A stretch of DNA of 32,791 nt from Lysobacteraceae bacterium (GCA_003449195.1 DMID01000160.1:1-32791); one strand, 5' to 3'; positions 7,843 to 16,148 are shown, counted from the stretch's first letter. The notes: generated from the letters alone by a model not told the origin. Numbers and translations: made by a program.

Positions 7843-8517
7843 ATGGAATCGAACATCCCCGTGTTGACCATTGATGGTCCGTCCGGAGCCGGCAAGGGCA
7901 CGGTCAGCCGGATCGTGGCCGCGCGGCTCGGGTGGCATTACCTCGATTCCGGTGCACTTTACCGGGCGGTCGGCGTGGCGGCGAGCTGGGCCGATCTGGA
8001 TATTTCCGACTCGGCGGCGCTGGTGCGCTGCGCATTCGATACGAGGGTTTCCTTCGTGGAGTCGCAGGCGCGTGGCCTGCGCGTTGAGGTGAACGGGGTC
8101 GATGCCACCGACGAGCTGCGCCTGGAAACCACGGGGGCGGTGGCCTCGGCGATTGCCGCCATCCCCGAGGTGCGCTCGGCCCTGCGCGAGCGCCAGCGGG
8201 CGTTCCGGCGCTTGCCGGGGCTGGTGGCCGACGGGCGCGACATGGGGACGGTGATCTTCCCCGATGCTTCGTTCAAGGTGTTCCTGACGGCCAGTGCCGA
8301 GGAGCGCGCCGACAGGCGCTACAACCAATTGAAAGAAAAAGGGGTTTCGGTTAGCATGGGCGACCTGCTGCGGGAGATTCTTGCCCGCGACGCCCGCGAC
8401 GCCCAGCGTGCGGTGGCGCCCCTGAGGCCGGCCGAAGATGCCGTGCTCATCGACACCACGGGCATGCCGATCGATCAGGTGGTGGACAAGGTGCTGGCAC
8501 TGGCCCGGCCGCTTTGA
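7843..8517 (+). CDS. cmk: Cytidylate kinase
   Basis: 224 residues, as in E. coli (227). It phosphorylates CMP and dCMP with ATP in the cytoplasm. The Walker A loop GPSGAGKGT is at residues 12-20. YLDSGALYR (CMP site) follows, then VADGRDMGTVIFPDA and the lid-region arginines in ASAEERADRRY. Near the C-terminus come LRPAEDAVLIDT and the MPIDQVV motif. The ATG at 7843 is chosen over upstream codons because GGAGAG sits 7 nt before it and homology begins at VLTIDGPSG. It precedes rpsA, as in most gammaproteobacteria. The spacer to rpsA is 162 bp and holds an intrinsic-terminator-like hairpin. Confidence 0.96.
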   Translation: MESNIPVLTIDGPSGAGKGTVSRIVAARLGWHYLDSGALYRAVGVAASWADLDISDSAALVRCAFDTRVSFVESQARGLRVEVNGVDATDELRLETTGAVASAIAAIPEVRSALRERQRAFRRLPGLVADGRDMGTVIFPDASFKVFLTASAEERADRRYNQLKEKGVSVSMGDLLREILARDARDAQRAVAPLRPAEDAVLIDTTGMPIDQVVDKVLALARPL

Positions 8518-8580
8518 TCCTTGCGTCGGGAGTGGTTCCTTCCCGGCAGACTGGCGCAACACCGCAATACAACAACAGGC

Positions 8581-8604
8581 ACCGTCGCGCGAGCGGCGGT
8601 TTTT
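8581..8604 (+). terminator. Intrinsic terminator or attenuator in the cmk-rpsA spacer
   Basis: ACCGTCGC, loop GCGA (a GNRA tetraloop) and GCGGCGGT form an 8-bp stem with one G-U pair, followed directly by TTTTT. It lies 64 bp after the cmk stop and about 76 bp before the rpsA ATG. A second small stem, CCACC (8608-8612) with GGTGG (8618-8622), follows. It could end cmk transcripts or attenuate read-through into rpsA. Confidence 0.7.
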
Positions 8605-8679
8605 CATCCACCAACAGGGTGGGCGGCGCATTGCCTCGTCGGCGTGGCCGTCCGTGTGTCCAACCGAGTATTTTCAAAC

Positions 8680-10368
8680 ATGACCGAATCTTTCGCAGAA
8701 CTGTTCGAACAGAGCCAGGCCAATCTGGCCAAGCTGAAGCCGGGCGCCATCGTCACCGGTACCGTCGTGGAAGTCCGCGGCGACGTCGTGGTGATCAACG
8801 CCGGCCTGAAGTCCGAAGGCATCGTGCCGATCGAACAGTTCCGTAACGACGCCGGCGAAATCGACGTGGGCGTGGGCGACCAGGTCAAGGTCGCGCTGGA
8901 TTCCATCGAGAACGGCTTCGGCGAGACCGTGCTGTCGCGCGAGAAGGCCAAGCGCGCGATGGTGTGGGACGAGCTGGAAGAAGCGCTCGAGAAGAACGAG
9001 ACCATCACCGGTCGCATCAGCGGCAAGGTGAAGGGCGGCTTCACCGTCGACATCAAGGACGTCCGCGCGTTCCTGCCGGGCTCGCTGGTCGACGTGCGCC
9101 CGGTGCGCGACCCCGCGTATCTGGAAGGCAAGGAGCTGGAGTTCAAGCTGATCAAGCTTGACCGCAAGCGCAACAACGTCGTCGTTTCGCGCCGCGCCGT
9201 GGTCGAAAGCGAGCACTCCGAAGAGCGCGAGCAGCTGCTCGAGAAGCTGGTCGAAGGCGCCGTGCTCAAGGGCGTCGTCAAGAACCTCACCGATTACGGT
9301 GCGTTCGTCGACATGGGCGGCATCGACGGCCTGCTGCACATCACCGACATGGCATGGAAGCGCGTGCGCCATCCGTCCGAGGTGGTCAACGTCGGCGACG
9401 AGCTGGAAGTGCGCGTGCTGAAGTTCGACCGCGAGCGCAACCGCGTGTCGCTGGGCCTGAAGCAGCTGGGCGAAGATCCGTGGGACAACATCGCCCGCCG
9501 CTACCCGGCCAACAGCCGCGTGTTCGGCAAGGTCTCCAACGTCACCGATTACGGCGCTTTCGTCGAGATCGAGCCGGGCGTCGAGGGTCTGGTGCACGTG
9601 TCCGAGATGGATTGGACCAACAAGAACGTCAACCCGTCCAAGGTCGTGCAGGTCGGCGACGAGGTCGAGGTGATGGTGCTGGACGTGGACGAAGAGCGTC
9701 GCCGCATCTCGCTGGGCATGAAGCAGGTTGCCGCCAATCCGTGGGAGACTTTCGCGGCCATCCACAAGAAGGGCGACAAGGTGTCCGGCCAGATCAAGTC
9801 GATCACCGATTTCGGCATCTTCATCGGCCTGGACGGCGGCATCGACGGTCTTGTGCATCTGTCCGACATCAGCTGGAACACCACCGGCGAAGACATCGTG
9901 CGCAACTTCAAGAAGGGCGACACGCTGGAAGCCGTGGTGCTGGCGGTCGATCCGGAGCGCGAGCGCATTTCGCTGGGCGTCAAGCAGCTCGAGCAGGATC
10001 CGTTCGGCCAGTACATGGCCGGTCACCCGAAGGGCTCGAAGGTTGAAGGCACCGTCAAGGAAGTGGATGCCAAGGGCGCCACGATCGACTTGGGCGATGG
10101 CGTCGAGGGCTACGTGTCCGTCCGCGACATCAGCTACGACCGTGTCGACGACGCATCGCAGGTCCTGAAGGTCGGCGAGAAGATCGAAGCCAAGTTCATC
10201 GGCATGGATCGCAAGGGCCGCAGCCTGCAGCTTTCGATCAAGGCCAAGGACGAAGCCGAGACCGCCGAAGCGCTGGCCGAGTACAACAAGACCGCCGCCG
10301 AGGCCGCGACCGGCACCACCAGCCTGGGCGCCCTGTTGCGTGCCCAGTTGGGCGGCAAGTCCGAGTAA
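8680..10368 (+). CDS. rpsA: 30S ribosomal protein S1
   Basis: 562 residues (E. coli 557). The mRNA-binding ribosomal protein is made of six S1 OB-fold repeats, starting near residues 21, 106, 192, 277, 364 and 451. Repeats 3-5 show the canonical pattern, for example VKNLTDYGAFVDMGGIDGLLHI and SNVTDYGAFVEIEPGVEGLVH (shortened in places). The first two repeats are the divergent ribosome-docking ones (LKPGAIVTGTVVE, ITGRISGKVKGGF). The open frame extends upstream, but the ATG at 8680 gives the conserved MTESFAELFE start. No Shine-Dalgarno lies before it (CGAGTATTTTCAAAC), as is typical of rpsA, whose translation relies on leader structure and S1 autoregulation in E. coli. Codon use is strongly C/G-biased, fitting very high expression. 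Confidence 0.97.
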   Translation: MTESFAELFEQSQANLAKLKPGAIVTGTVVEVRGDVVVINAGLKSEGIVPIEQFRNDAGEIDVGVGDQVKVALDSIENGFGETVLSREKAKRAMVWDELEEALEKNETITGRISGKVKGGFTVDIKDVRAFLPGSLVDVRPVRDPAYLEGKELEFKLIKLDRKRNNVVVSRRAVVESEHSEEREQLLEKLVEGAVLKGVVKNLTDYGAFVDMGGIDGLLHITDMAWKRVRHPSEVVNVGDELEVRVLKFDRERNRVSLGLKQLGEDPWDNIARRYPANSRVFGKVSNVTDYGAFVEIEPGVEGLVHVSEMDWTNKNVNPSKVVQVGDEVEVMVLDVDEERRRISLGMKQVAANPWETFAAIHKKGDKVSGQIKSITDFGIFIGLDGGIDGLVHLSDISWNTTGEDIVRNFKKGDTLEAVVLAVDPERERISLGVKQLEQDPFGQYMAGHPKGSKVEGTVKEVDAKGATIDLGDGVEGYVSVRDISYDRVDDASQVLKVGEKIEAKFIGMDRKGRSLQLSIKAKDEAETAEALAEYNKTAAEAATGTTSLGALLRAQLGGKSE

Positions 10369-10402
10369 GCGCAAGCAGTCCCGCAAGGGGCTGGCAGTTC
10401 GT

Positions 10403-10438
10403 CCGCGCGTCCCGTGCTTGCACGGGGCGCGCGGCTTT
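10403..10438 (+). terminator. Strong hairpin after rpsA, probable terminator
   Basis: CCGCGCG-T-CCCGTG, loop CTTG (a stable tetraloop) and CACGGG-G-CGCGCGG form a near-perfect stem of 14 bp including a central T-G wobble. It is followed by CTTTCATGTT, a weak T-tract. It starts 35 bp after the rpsA stop and ends about 30 bp before ihfB. It may end or trim the abundant rpsA message. Confidence 0.7.
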
Positions 10439-10467
10439 CATGTTGGCAGCACTTTTCGCCCGTACTG

Positions 10468-10776
10468 ATGACCAAGTCCGAACTGATCGAAATCCTGGTC
10501 CGCCGTCAGCCGCATTTGCGCGCAGACGATGTCGATCTGGCCGTCAAGTCCCTTCTCGACATGATGGGGGCTGCGCTGTCGCAGGATGAGCGGATCGAAA
10601 TCCGCGGTTTCGGCAGTTTTTCCCTGCATTTCCGTCCGCCCCGCATGGGCCGGAATCCGAAGACCGGTGCTTCCGTTGCCTTGACCGGCAAGCATGTGCC
10701 GCATTTCAAGCCGGGCAAGGAGCTGCGCGAGCGCGTCAGCGATGTCATCCCGTTGCCGGATTCCTCCGGCGGCTGA
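10468..10776 (+). CDS. ihfB: Integration host factor subunit beta
   Basis: 102 residues (E. coli 94) of the HU/IHF DNABII family. It pairs with IhfA to bend DNA at specific sites and organise the nucleoid. MTKSELIE begins the N-terminal helices. ERIEIRGFGSFSLH starts the beta saddle, and GRNPKTG (61-67) carries P64, the proline that intercalates into the minor groove. PHFKPGKELRERV closes the fold. An eight-residue hydrophilic tail after that is the extra length. The ATG at 10468 is fixed by the conserved N-terminus; the longer upstream frame has no homology and there is no clear Shine-Dalgarno. The rpsA-ihfB neighbourhood is conserved in gammaproteobacteria. Confidence 0.95.
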   Translation: MTKSELIEILVRRQPHLRADDVDLAVKSLLDMMGAALSQDERIEIRGFGSFSLHFRPPRMGRNPKTGASVALTGKHVPHFKPGKELRERVSDVIPLPDSSGG

Positions 10777-11013
10777 GGCAGTTTCATTCGCGGCGCAGAC
10801 CGCGTGGGGCGACATCGCCTAGTCAAGCCGGTTTGGTCGCGACTCTGCTGCATTCGACAGCGTTGCCTGACGATGATGCGTGCAGGCTGCCGCCTCGCAC
10901 GGCACAATGCGCATGGTCATTTCCGGCAGCGCCAGCACTTTGCGGCACGCGTCCGGACATTGCGTCCAGCTGGCGGCGATCCGTCTGGATATTGATTCTG
11001 GAGCAGCAACACG

Positions 11014-12192
11014 ATGGAATTTCTCAACGAGTGGTTCTGGTTTTTCCTGTGCCTGCCGCTGGCGGCATTGGCCGGATGGGTGATTGGCCGCAGGGGCGGC
11101 CAGCGTCACGGAGAAAGCCAGGTCAGTCGTTTGTCCAGCACGTATTTTCGCGGCCTCAACTACCTGTTGAGCGAGCAGCCCGACAAGGCGATCGAGCTGT
11201 TCCTGCACATCGCCGAACTGGACAAGGAAACATTCGAAACCCAGGTGGCCCTCGGGCATCTCTTCCGTCGCCGCGGCGAAGTCGATCGGGCCATCCGACT
11301 GCATCAGGGGCTGGTGCAGCGCCACGATCTGAGCGACGCGCAGCGCGTGCAGGCCTTGCTCGCGCTGGGCGAGGACTACATGAAATCCGGCTTGCTTGAT
11401 CGGGCCGAAACCGTGTTTTCCGATCTGGCCAAGATCGATCAGCGTGCCCCGCAGGCGCTCAAGCACCTGATTTCGATCTATCAGGCCGAGCGCGACTGGG
11501 AAAAGGCCATCGACAATGCCGCCCGCTACGAGGAAGTGACCGGCGAACCGATGGGCAAGCTCATCGGCCAATTCGAGTGCGAGCTGGCCGAGCGGCATCG
11601 CAGTGCCGGTGATGCGGACGAAGCCCGGCGATGCGTTGCCCGGGCCTACGAAGCGGATGCCACGTCGGTGCGCGCAGGCATTTTGGAAGGGCGCATCGAA
11701 TCGGCTGCCGGCAATGACGAGGCTGCCATCCGCGCTTTCGAAAGGGCGGCACGTCACGATCCCGAGTTCCTGCCCGAGTTCATGCCGGCCCTGCTGGCGT
11801 GCTACGAGCGCGTCGGAGACTTGTCCGGTGCCCGCGCCTTCCTTGCCGAGATGACCGAGCACTATCGGGGCATCGCTCCGGTATTGGCCGTGACGCGCCT
11901 GGTGGAAGCGCAGGACGGCATTGTCGAGGCCCGGCAGTACCTGAGCACCCAGCTGAAAGACCGCCCGTCCGTGCGTGGCGAGGCTGCCCTGATAGATCTC
12001 ACGCTGGCCGGTGGTGGCGATGCAGGCGCGACCTTGAACGATCTCAAGCACATCACCGACCAATTGCTGGTCCGCAACCCGAGCTACCGTTGCACGCGTT
12101 GCGGTTTCGGTGCGAGAACCCACCACTGGCAATGCCCGAGTTGCAAGGAGTGGGGTACGGTCAAGCCGCTGCTCAACTACGCCGTGGTATGA
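11014..12192 (+). CDS. lapB: Lipopolysaccharide assembly protein B (TPR and rubredoxin-like domain)
   Basis: 392 residues (E. coli LapB/YciM 389). It is an inner-membrane regulator that, in E. coli, directs FtsH to degrade LpxC and so tunes lipid A synthesis. One N-terminal membrane helix (residues about 6-25, ending in GRRGG) is followed by tandem TPR helices (about 40-350), including the family start YFRGLNYLLSEQPDKAIELF. The C-terminal metal-binding knuckle has C360-x2-C363 and C374-x2-C377. GGAG lies 10 nt before the ATG. The stop overlaps the next ATG as ATGA, so it is coupled to the sugar-1-phosphate transferase. The usual partner gene lapA is not found in the 237-bp gap before it. Confidence 0.95.
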   Translation: MEFLNEWFWFFLCLPLAALAGWVIGRRGGQRHGESQVSRLSSTYFRGLNYLLSEQPDKAIELFLHIAELDKETFETQVALGHLFRRRGEVDRAIRLHQGLVQRHDLSDAQRVQALLALGEDYMKSGLLDRAETVFSDLAKIDQRAPQALKHLISIYQAERDWEKAIDNAARYEEVTGEPMGKLIGQFECELAERHRSAGDADEARRCVARAYEADATSVRAGILEGRIESAAGNDEAAIRAFERAARHDPEFLPEFMPALLACYERVGDLSGARAFLAEMTEHYRGIAPVLAVTRLVEAQDGIVEARQYLSTQLKDRPSVRGEAALIDLTLAGGGDAGATLNDLKHITDQLLVRNPSYRCTRCGFGARTHHWQCPSCKEWGTVKPLLNYAVV

Positions 12193-13214
12193 GCATGCCG
12201 TTTGCGGCATGGGCTGGCTGCGGCATTGCTGCATTCGTGCTCGCGTTCGTTGCCACGGGCCTGTTGCGCCGTTACGCGTTGTCGCGCCGGTTGCTCGATC
12301 AGCCGGACGAGCGCCGCAATCATGTCGTTCCGACGCCTCGTGGCGGTGGCCTGTCGATCGCTCTGGTGGTGCTGTTCGGTTATTGCGTTCTTGTGTGGGC
12401 GGAGCCTTCCACGGCTTTCCGCTGGGGCGGTTTCGTGCTCGGGCTGGCCATGGTGGCGGGCATTGGCTGGCTGGACGATCATCGCCCTCTTTCCGCCCGG
12501 TTGCGCCTTTGCGTGCATGCGCTGGCCGCCGGGTTGATGTCGGTCACGGCATGGAGCATCGGTGGCGGTCTGCCCGAGATGACGGTGGCATTCTGTGCGG
12601 CGATCATCCTGATCAACGTCTGGAATTTCATGGACGGTATCGACGGGCTGGCCGTCACGCAGGCGATGATCGTTTCGGCCTGCGGCCTGTGGCTTGCCGG
12701 TGCAACGGGTGCCGCCGGTGTGCTTTCCATGCTGGTGCTGGCGGGATGTGCAGGTTTTCTTCCGTGGAATTTCCCGAAAGCGCGGATATTCCTCGGCGAT
12801 GCCGGAAGCGGGGCACTGGGCTATTCGATTGCCGGCATTCTGATGGCATCGATGGCACAGGAGCGGGGAAGCGCAATGCAGCTACTCCTGCCGATGGCCG
12901 CATTCCTCGTGGACGCAGGGTGCACCTTGCTTTCCCGCATCCTGAAGCACGAAAAATGGTGGATGGCCCACAGTCAGCACACGTACCAGATGCTGGCCAG
13001 GCGCTGCGGCTCCCATGTCCGGGTGACCATCGGGTATGCGGTTTTTTCGATCAGTTGCATGACGTTCACATGGCTCCTTTCATTCTCGGGCACCAAATCG
13101 ATGTTGCCGGGCGTGATGGCCGTGTATGCGTTCGCGGCAATGCTGTGGTGGCGGATTCGGAGCGAGAGGCTCCGTTGTCCCGGGAAAACAGGCCGTAACG
13201 ACACGAATCCCTGA
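12189..13214 (+). CDS. Polyprenyl-phosphate N-acetylhexosamine-1-phosphate transferase (MraY/WecA family, WbpL-like)
   Basis: 341 residues with about ten hydrophobic segments. The family moves a sugar-1-phosphate from a UDP-sugar to undecaprenyl phosphate on the inner membrane, the first step in O-antigen or other polysaccharide assembly. Seen: PTPRGGG (49-53), the Mg-binding LDD at D96-D97, NVWNFMDGIDG (143-153) with catalytic-region acids D149 and D152, FLGDAGS (201-207), and HSQHTYQ (261-267), the His-rich cytosolic loop that resembles WbpL more than WecA. The ATG overlaps the lapB stop by 4 nt. The dehydratase gene follows, the same pair order (wbpL-wbpM) that ends the Pseudomonas aeruginosa O-antigen cluster. 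The exact sugar is unknown. Confidence 0.88.
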   Translation: MSMPFAAWAGCGIAAFVLAFVATGLLRRYALSRRLLDQPDERRNHVVPTPRGGGLSIALVVLFGYCVLVWAEPSTAFRWGGFVLGLAMVAGIGWLDDHRPLSARLRLCVHALAAGLMSVTAWSIGGGLPEMTVAFCAAIILINVWNFMDGIDGLAVTQAMIVSACGLWLAGATGAAGVLSMLVLAGCAGFLPWNFPKARIFLGDAGSGALGYSIAGILMASMAQERGSAMQLLLPMAAFLVDAGCTLLSRILKHEKWWMAHSQHTYQMLARRCGSHVRVTIGYAVFSISCMTFTWLLSFSGTKSMLPGVMAVYAFAAMLWWRIRSERLRCPGKTGRNDTNP

Positions 13215-13232
13215 TTGCGAGTGAAGTCCGAC

Positions 13233-15161
13233 ATGGAAGACAGGAAGTCATATCGCTGGCCGGAATTCCACCCTCGTTTGCCGAGGGTGCTGGTCGCGTT
13301 GCATGACGTTGCGATGGTGGCCTTCTGCTGGGGCGGGCTGACCTTCATCCGCTACGGCTTGATGTCGAATGCCAGGCCGGCATGGGAGTTCGACTGGACA
13401 CAACTGGCGCTGGTGGTGCTGGCGCAAGGCGTGGTGTTCTGGAGCGTCGGCCTCTACCGGGGACTCTGGCGATTTGCCAGCGTGCCGGATCTCTGGAACA
13501 TATTGAAGGCCTGTCTGCTGGGCATGCTGGTGATCCTGCTTGTCCTGGCCATCTACAACCGGTTCGATAACGTGCCCAGGACCGTGCTGCTGGTTTATCC
13601 CATCGCCCTCACCGGGCTGCTGGGCGTGCCGAGGTTGCTGTATCGAGGATGGAAGGACCATCAGGTCAGCGGGTACGAAAAGGGTGCGCAGCGTGTGCTC
13701 ATCCTCGGTGCGGGGCGTGCGGGCGAAGCTTTGGTGCGCGATCTTCGACGTTCAGGTGCGTACGAGCCCGTGGGTTTCCTCGACGACGCCGCAAACCTTC
13801 ACGGTTCGCGGGTGCAGGGCATCCCGATCCTCGGTTCGCTGGATGAGGCCGCGTCGATTTCGCGTGAGCTTTCCGCTCGACTGCTCGTCGTGGCCATCCC
13901 TTCGCTGGATGCTGCGGGCATGCAACGGGTGATGGGAATATGCGAGCGCAGCGGTCTGCGGTTCCGGACCGTTCCTCGTCTGGAGGACGTGCTCGAGGGA
14001 CGGTCGATGCCCGGCGAGCTCAAGGAGATCCAGATCGAGGATTTGCTGGGGCGCAAGCCCGTGATGCCCGACTGGAAACTGGTGAGGAGCTGGCTTGGCG
14101 GGCGGGCGGTGCTCGTCACCGGTGCGGGCGGTTCCATCGGTTCGGAGTTGTGCAGGCAGTGCGCACGCCATGGCGTGCGGAGGATCGTCCTGCTTGAACT
14201 GGACGAGCTGGCGCTCATCACCATCCGTGCAGACCTTCGGCGTTCGTTCCCTGACCTCGAAATCGTCGCCGTGCTCGGTAATTGCGGTGATCCGGCGGTG
14301 GTCCGTCACGCGTTGAAGCTTGGTGTGCCCGATGCGGTGTTCCATGCCGCCGCCTACAAGCAGGTGCCGCTCCTCGAAGGCCAGGTGCGTGAGGCGGTCA
14401 GGAACAATTCGCTGGCCACGCACACGATCGCGAAAGCTTGCCAGGAAGCCCGGGTCGGCAGCTTCGTGCTGATTTCCACCGACAAGGCGGTCGACCCGGT
14501 CAACGTGCTCGGTGCCAGCAAGCGACTGGCCGAAATGATCTGCCAGTCGCTCGATGCCGATGAGGGCGGCACCTGTTTCACGGTGGTGCGTTTCGGCAAC
14601 GTGCTCGATTCGGCCGGAAGCGTGGTGCCCTTGTTCCGCGAGCAGATCCGCCAGGGCGGGCCGGTAACGGTCACCGACCCTGAAGTCACCCGCTATTTCA
14701 TGACCATCCCGGAAGCTTGCCAGCTGATCATCCAGGCAGCGGCCGCTTCGACGCATGGAGCCATCTACACGCTCGACATGGGCGAGCCGGTGCCGATCAG
14801 GATACTGGCCGAGCAGATGATTCGACTGACCGGCAAGCAGCCTGGCCGCGACATCGAGATTGTCTACACGGGGCTGCGTCCGGGCGAAAAACTGCACGAA
14901 ACGCTGTTTTATCCGGAGGAACACTACGGCCGGACCAGCCACCCCAAGATTTTCGAAGCCAAGGGCAAGAAAACCGTGCCCGAAGCGATCCGGCAGGGCA
15001 TTCCGCAGCTCCGAGGTGCGGTGGAGCGATACGACGAGGCCGCGTTGCGGCACATGCTCCAGGAACTGGTGCCGGAGTTTTCGCCGATGGCTCGCGACAT
15101 CGCCAAGGAACGTGTCAGTATTGTCGTTCCTTTCCCGTCACGTGATGCCCGCAGGGTCTGA
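13233..15161 (+). CDS. Membrane nucleotide-sugar 4,6-dehydratase, CapD/WbpM/FlaA1-like long form
   Basis: 642 residues. N-terminal membrane helices (about 20-135) are followed by a first Rossmann domain (RVLILGAGRAGE, 154-165) and then a catalytic extended-SDR domain from 290, with the NAD(P) loop TGAGGSIGSE (296-305), HAAAYKQVP, STDKAVDP (415-422), K430 and LRPGEKLHE (548-556). It should convert UDP-N-acetylhexosamine to a 4-keto-6-deoxy sugar. The position four before K430, Tyr in most SDRs and Met in many WbpM/PglF-type enzymes, is L426. An in-frame TTG (13215) and GTG (13221) lie upstream; the ATG at 13233 is preferred but none has a good Shine-Dalgarno. It is followed by galU with no gap. 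Confidence 0.9.
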   Translation: MEDRKSYRWPEFHPRLPRVLVALHDVAMVAFCWGGLTFIRYGLMSNARPAWEFDWTQLALVVLAQGVVFWSVGLYRGLWRFASVPDLWNILKACLLGMLVILLVLAIYNRFDNVPRTVLLVYPIALTGLLGVPRLLYRGWKDHQVSGYEKGAQRVLILGAGRAGEALVRDLRRSGAYEPVGFLDDAANLHGSRVQGIPILGSLDEAASISRELSARLLVVAIPSLDAAGMQRVMGICERSGLRFRTVPRLEDVLEGRSMPGELKEIQIEDLLGRKPVMPDWKLVRSWLGGRAVLVTGAGGSIGSELCRQCARHGVRRIVLLELDELALITIRADLRRSFPDLEIVAVLGNCGDPAVVRHALKLGVPDAVFHAAAYKQVPLLEGQVREAVRNNSLATHTIAKACQEARVGSFVLISTDKAVDPVNVLGASKRLAEMICQSLDADEGGTCFTVVRFGNVLDSAGSVVPLFREQIRQGGPVTVTDPEVTRYFMTIPEACQLIIQAAAASTHGAIYTLDMGEPVPIRILAEQMIRLTGKQPGRDIEIVYTGLRPGEKLHETLFYPEEHYGRTSHPKIFEAKGKKTVPEAIRQGIPQLRGAVERYDEAALRHMLQELVPEFSPMARDIAKERVSIVVPFPSRDARRV

Positions 15162-16058
15162 ATGAGCAAGAGAATCCGTCATGCCGTGTTCCCGGTGGCC
15201 GGCCTCGGCACCCGTTTCCTGCCGGCGACCAAGACCGTCCCCAAGGAGATGCTGCCGATCGTCGACCGGCCGCTGATCCAGTATGCGGTCGATGAAGCCA
15301 TCGAAGCCGGTTGCGACACGCTGGTGTTTGTCACCAACCGTTACAAGCATGCGGTCGCCGATTATTTCGACAAGGCTTACGAGCTGGAACAAAAGCTTGA
15401 AAAGGCCGGCAAGGCCGCGCAGCTGGAAATGATCCGGCATGTATTGCCGTCGAACGTCCGTGCGGTTTTCGTGACCCAGACCGAAGCGCTCGGGCTGGGC
15501 CATGCAGTGCTGTGCGCCAAGGCCATCGTCGGCGACAACCCGTTCGCGGTGTTGTTGCCGGACGACTTGATCTGGAACCGTGGGCCAGGAGCCCTGGCGC
15601 AGATGGCCGATGCCGCTGAAAAGAGCGGCGCCAGCATGATTGCCGTCGAGGACGTGCCGCACGAGCAGACCGCCAGCTACGGCATCGTCGCCACCGATCC
15701 GTTCGAGGGGCATCAGGGCCGGATCCGCGCGATCGTCGAAAAGCCCAAGCCGGAGGTCGCTCCGAGCGACTTGGCAGTCGTGGGGCGCTACGTGCTCGAT
15801 TCGAGGATCTTCGGTTTGCTGGAAAGCACGGCTCCCGGTGCCGGTGGCGAAATCCAGCTGACCGATGCCATCGCCGCCCTGTTGAAGGAAAAAGAAGTGG
15901 ATGCCTACCGCTTCGAGGGCAAGCGTTTCGACTGCGGCAATCACCTCGGCCTGATCGAGGCGACCATCCGCTATGCCATGGATCACGCCAAGCTGCGTGA
16001 CGCGACGGCACGGATCATGCGCGAGGCTTTGGCGGACACGAGTACCCCGATGCACTGA
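15162..16058 (+). CDS. galU: UTP-glucose-1-phosphate uridylyltransferase
   Basis: 298 residues (E. coli GalU 302). It makes UDP-glucose from UTP and glucose-1-phosphate for LPS core, exopolysaccharide and other glycans. The nucleotide-binding start FPVAGLGTRFLPATK and PKEMLPIVDRPLIQY are clear. VLLPDDLIW gives the acidic metal-binding turn; VEKPKPE, GRYVL and GGEIQLTDAI follow as in bacterial GalU. RFDCGNHLGLIEA is near the C-terminus. The ATG directly follows the dehydratase stop, with AGGG about 7 nt upstream, so it is in the same operon. A perfect terminator follows at 16119. Confidence 0.96.
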   Translation: MSKRIRHAVFPVAGLGTRFLPATKTVPKEMLPIVDRPLIQYAVDEAIEAGCDTLVFVTNRYKHAVADYFDKAYELEQKLEKAGKAAQLEMIRHVLPSNVRAVFVTQTEALGLGHAVLCAKAIVGDNPFAVLLPDDLIWNRGPGALAQMADAAEKSGASMIAVEDVPHEQTASYGIVATDPFEGHQGRIRAIVEKPKPEVAPSDLAVVGRYVLDSRIFGLLESTAPGAGGEIQLTDAIAALLKEKEVDAYRFEGKRFDCGNHLGLIEATIRYAMDHAKLRDATARIMREALADTSTPMH

Positions 16059-16118
16059 TGCTTGCGGCGACCGTCCGGGCCTGCGTGCGATGGTTCGACG
16101 CATCGGCATCGTGAAACG

Positions 16119-16148
16119 AAAAGGGCGGCCTGGATTGGCCGCCCTTTT
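16119..16148. terminator. Bidirectional terminator between galU and the thiolase gene
   Basis: AAAAGGGCGGCC, a 6-nt loop and GGCCGCCCTTTT form a perfect 12-bp stem, with a T-run in each direction. It sits between the convergent galU (stop 61 bp away) and thiolase (stop 25 bp away) genes, so it can serve both. Confidence 0.93.

Noticed and set aside
8674..10386. A 570-codon minus-strand frame over rpsA
   Set aside because: It mirrors rpsA; its repeats are only the antisense of the S1 domains.
10804..11083. Small frames between ihfB and lapB as a possible lapA
   Set aside because: Neither of the plus-strand frames has the two membrane helices or length of LapA, and one runs into lapB.
13215..13232. 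TTG or GTG start for the dehydratase
   Set aside because: It adds only six residues, has no better ribosome site, and the ATG at 13233 is the simplest start; it remains possible.
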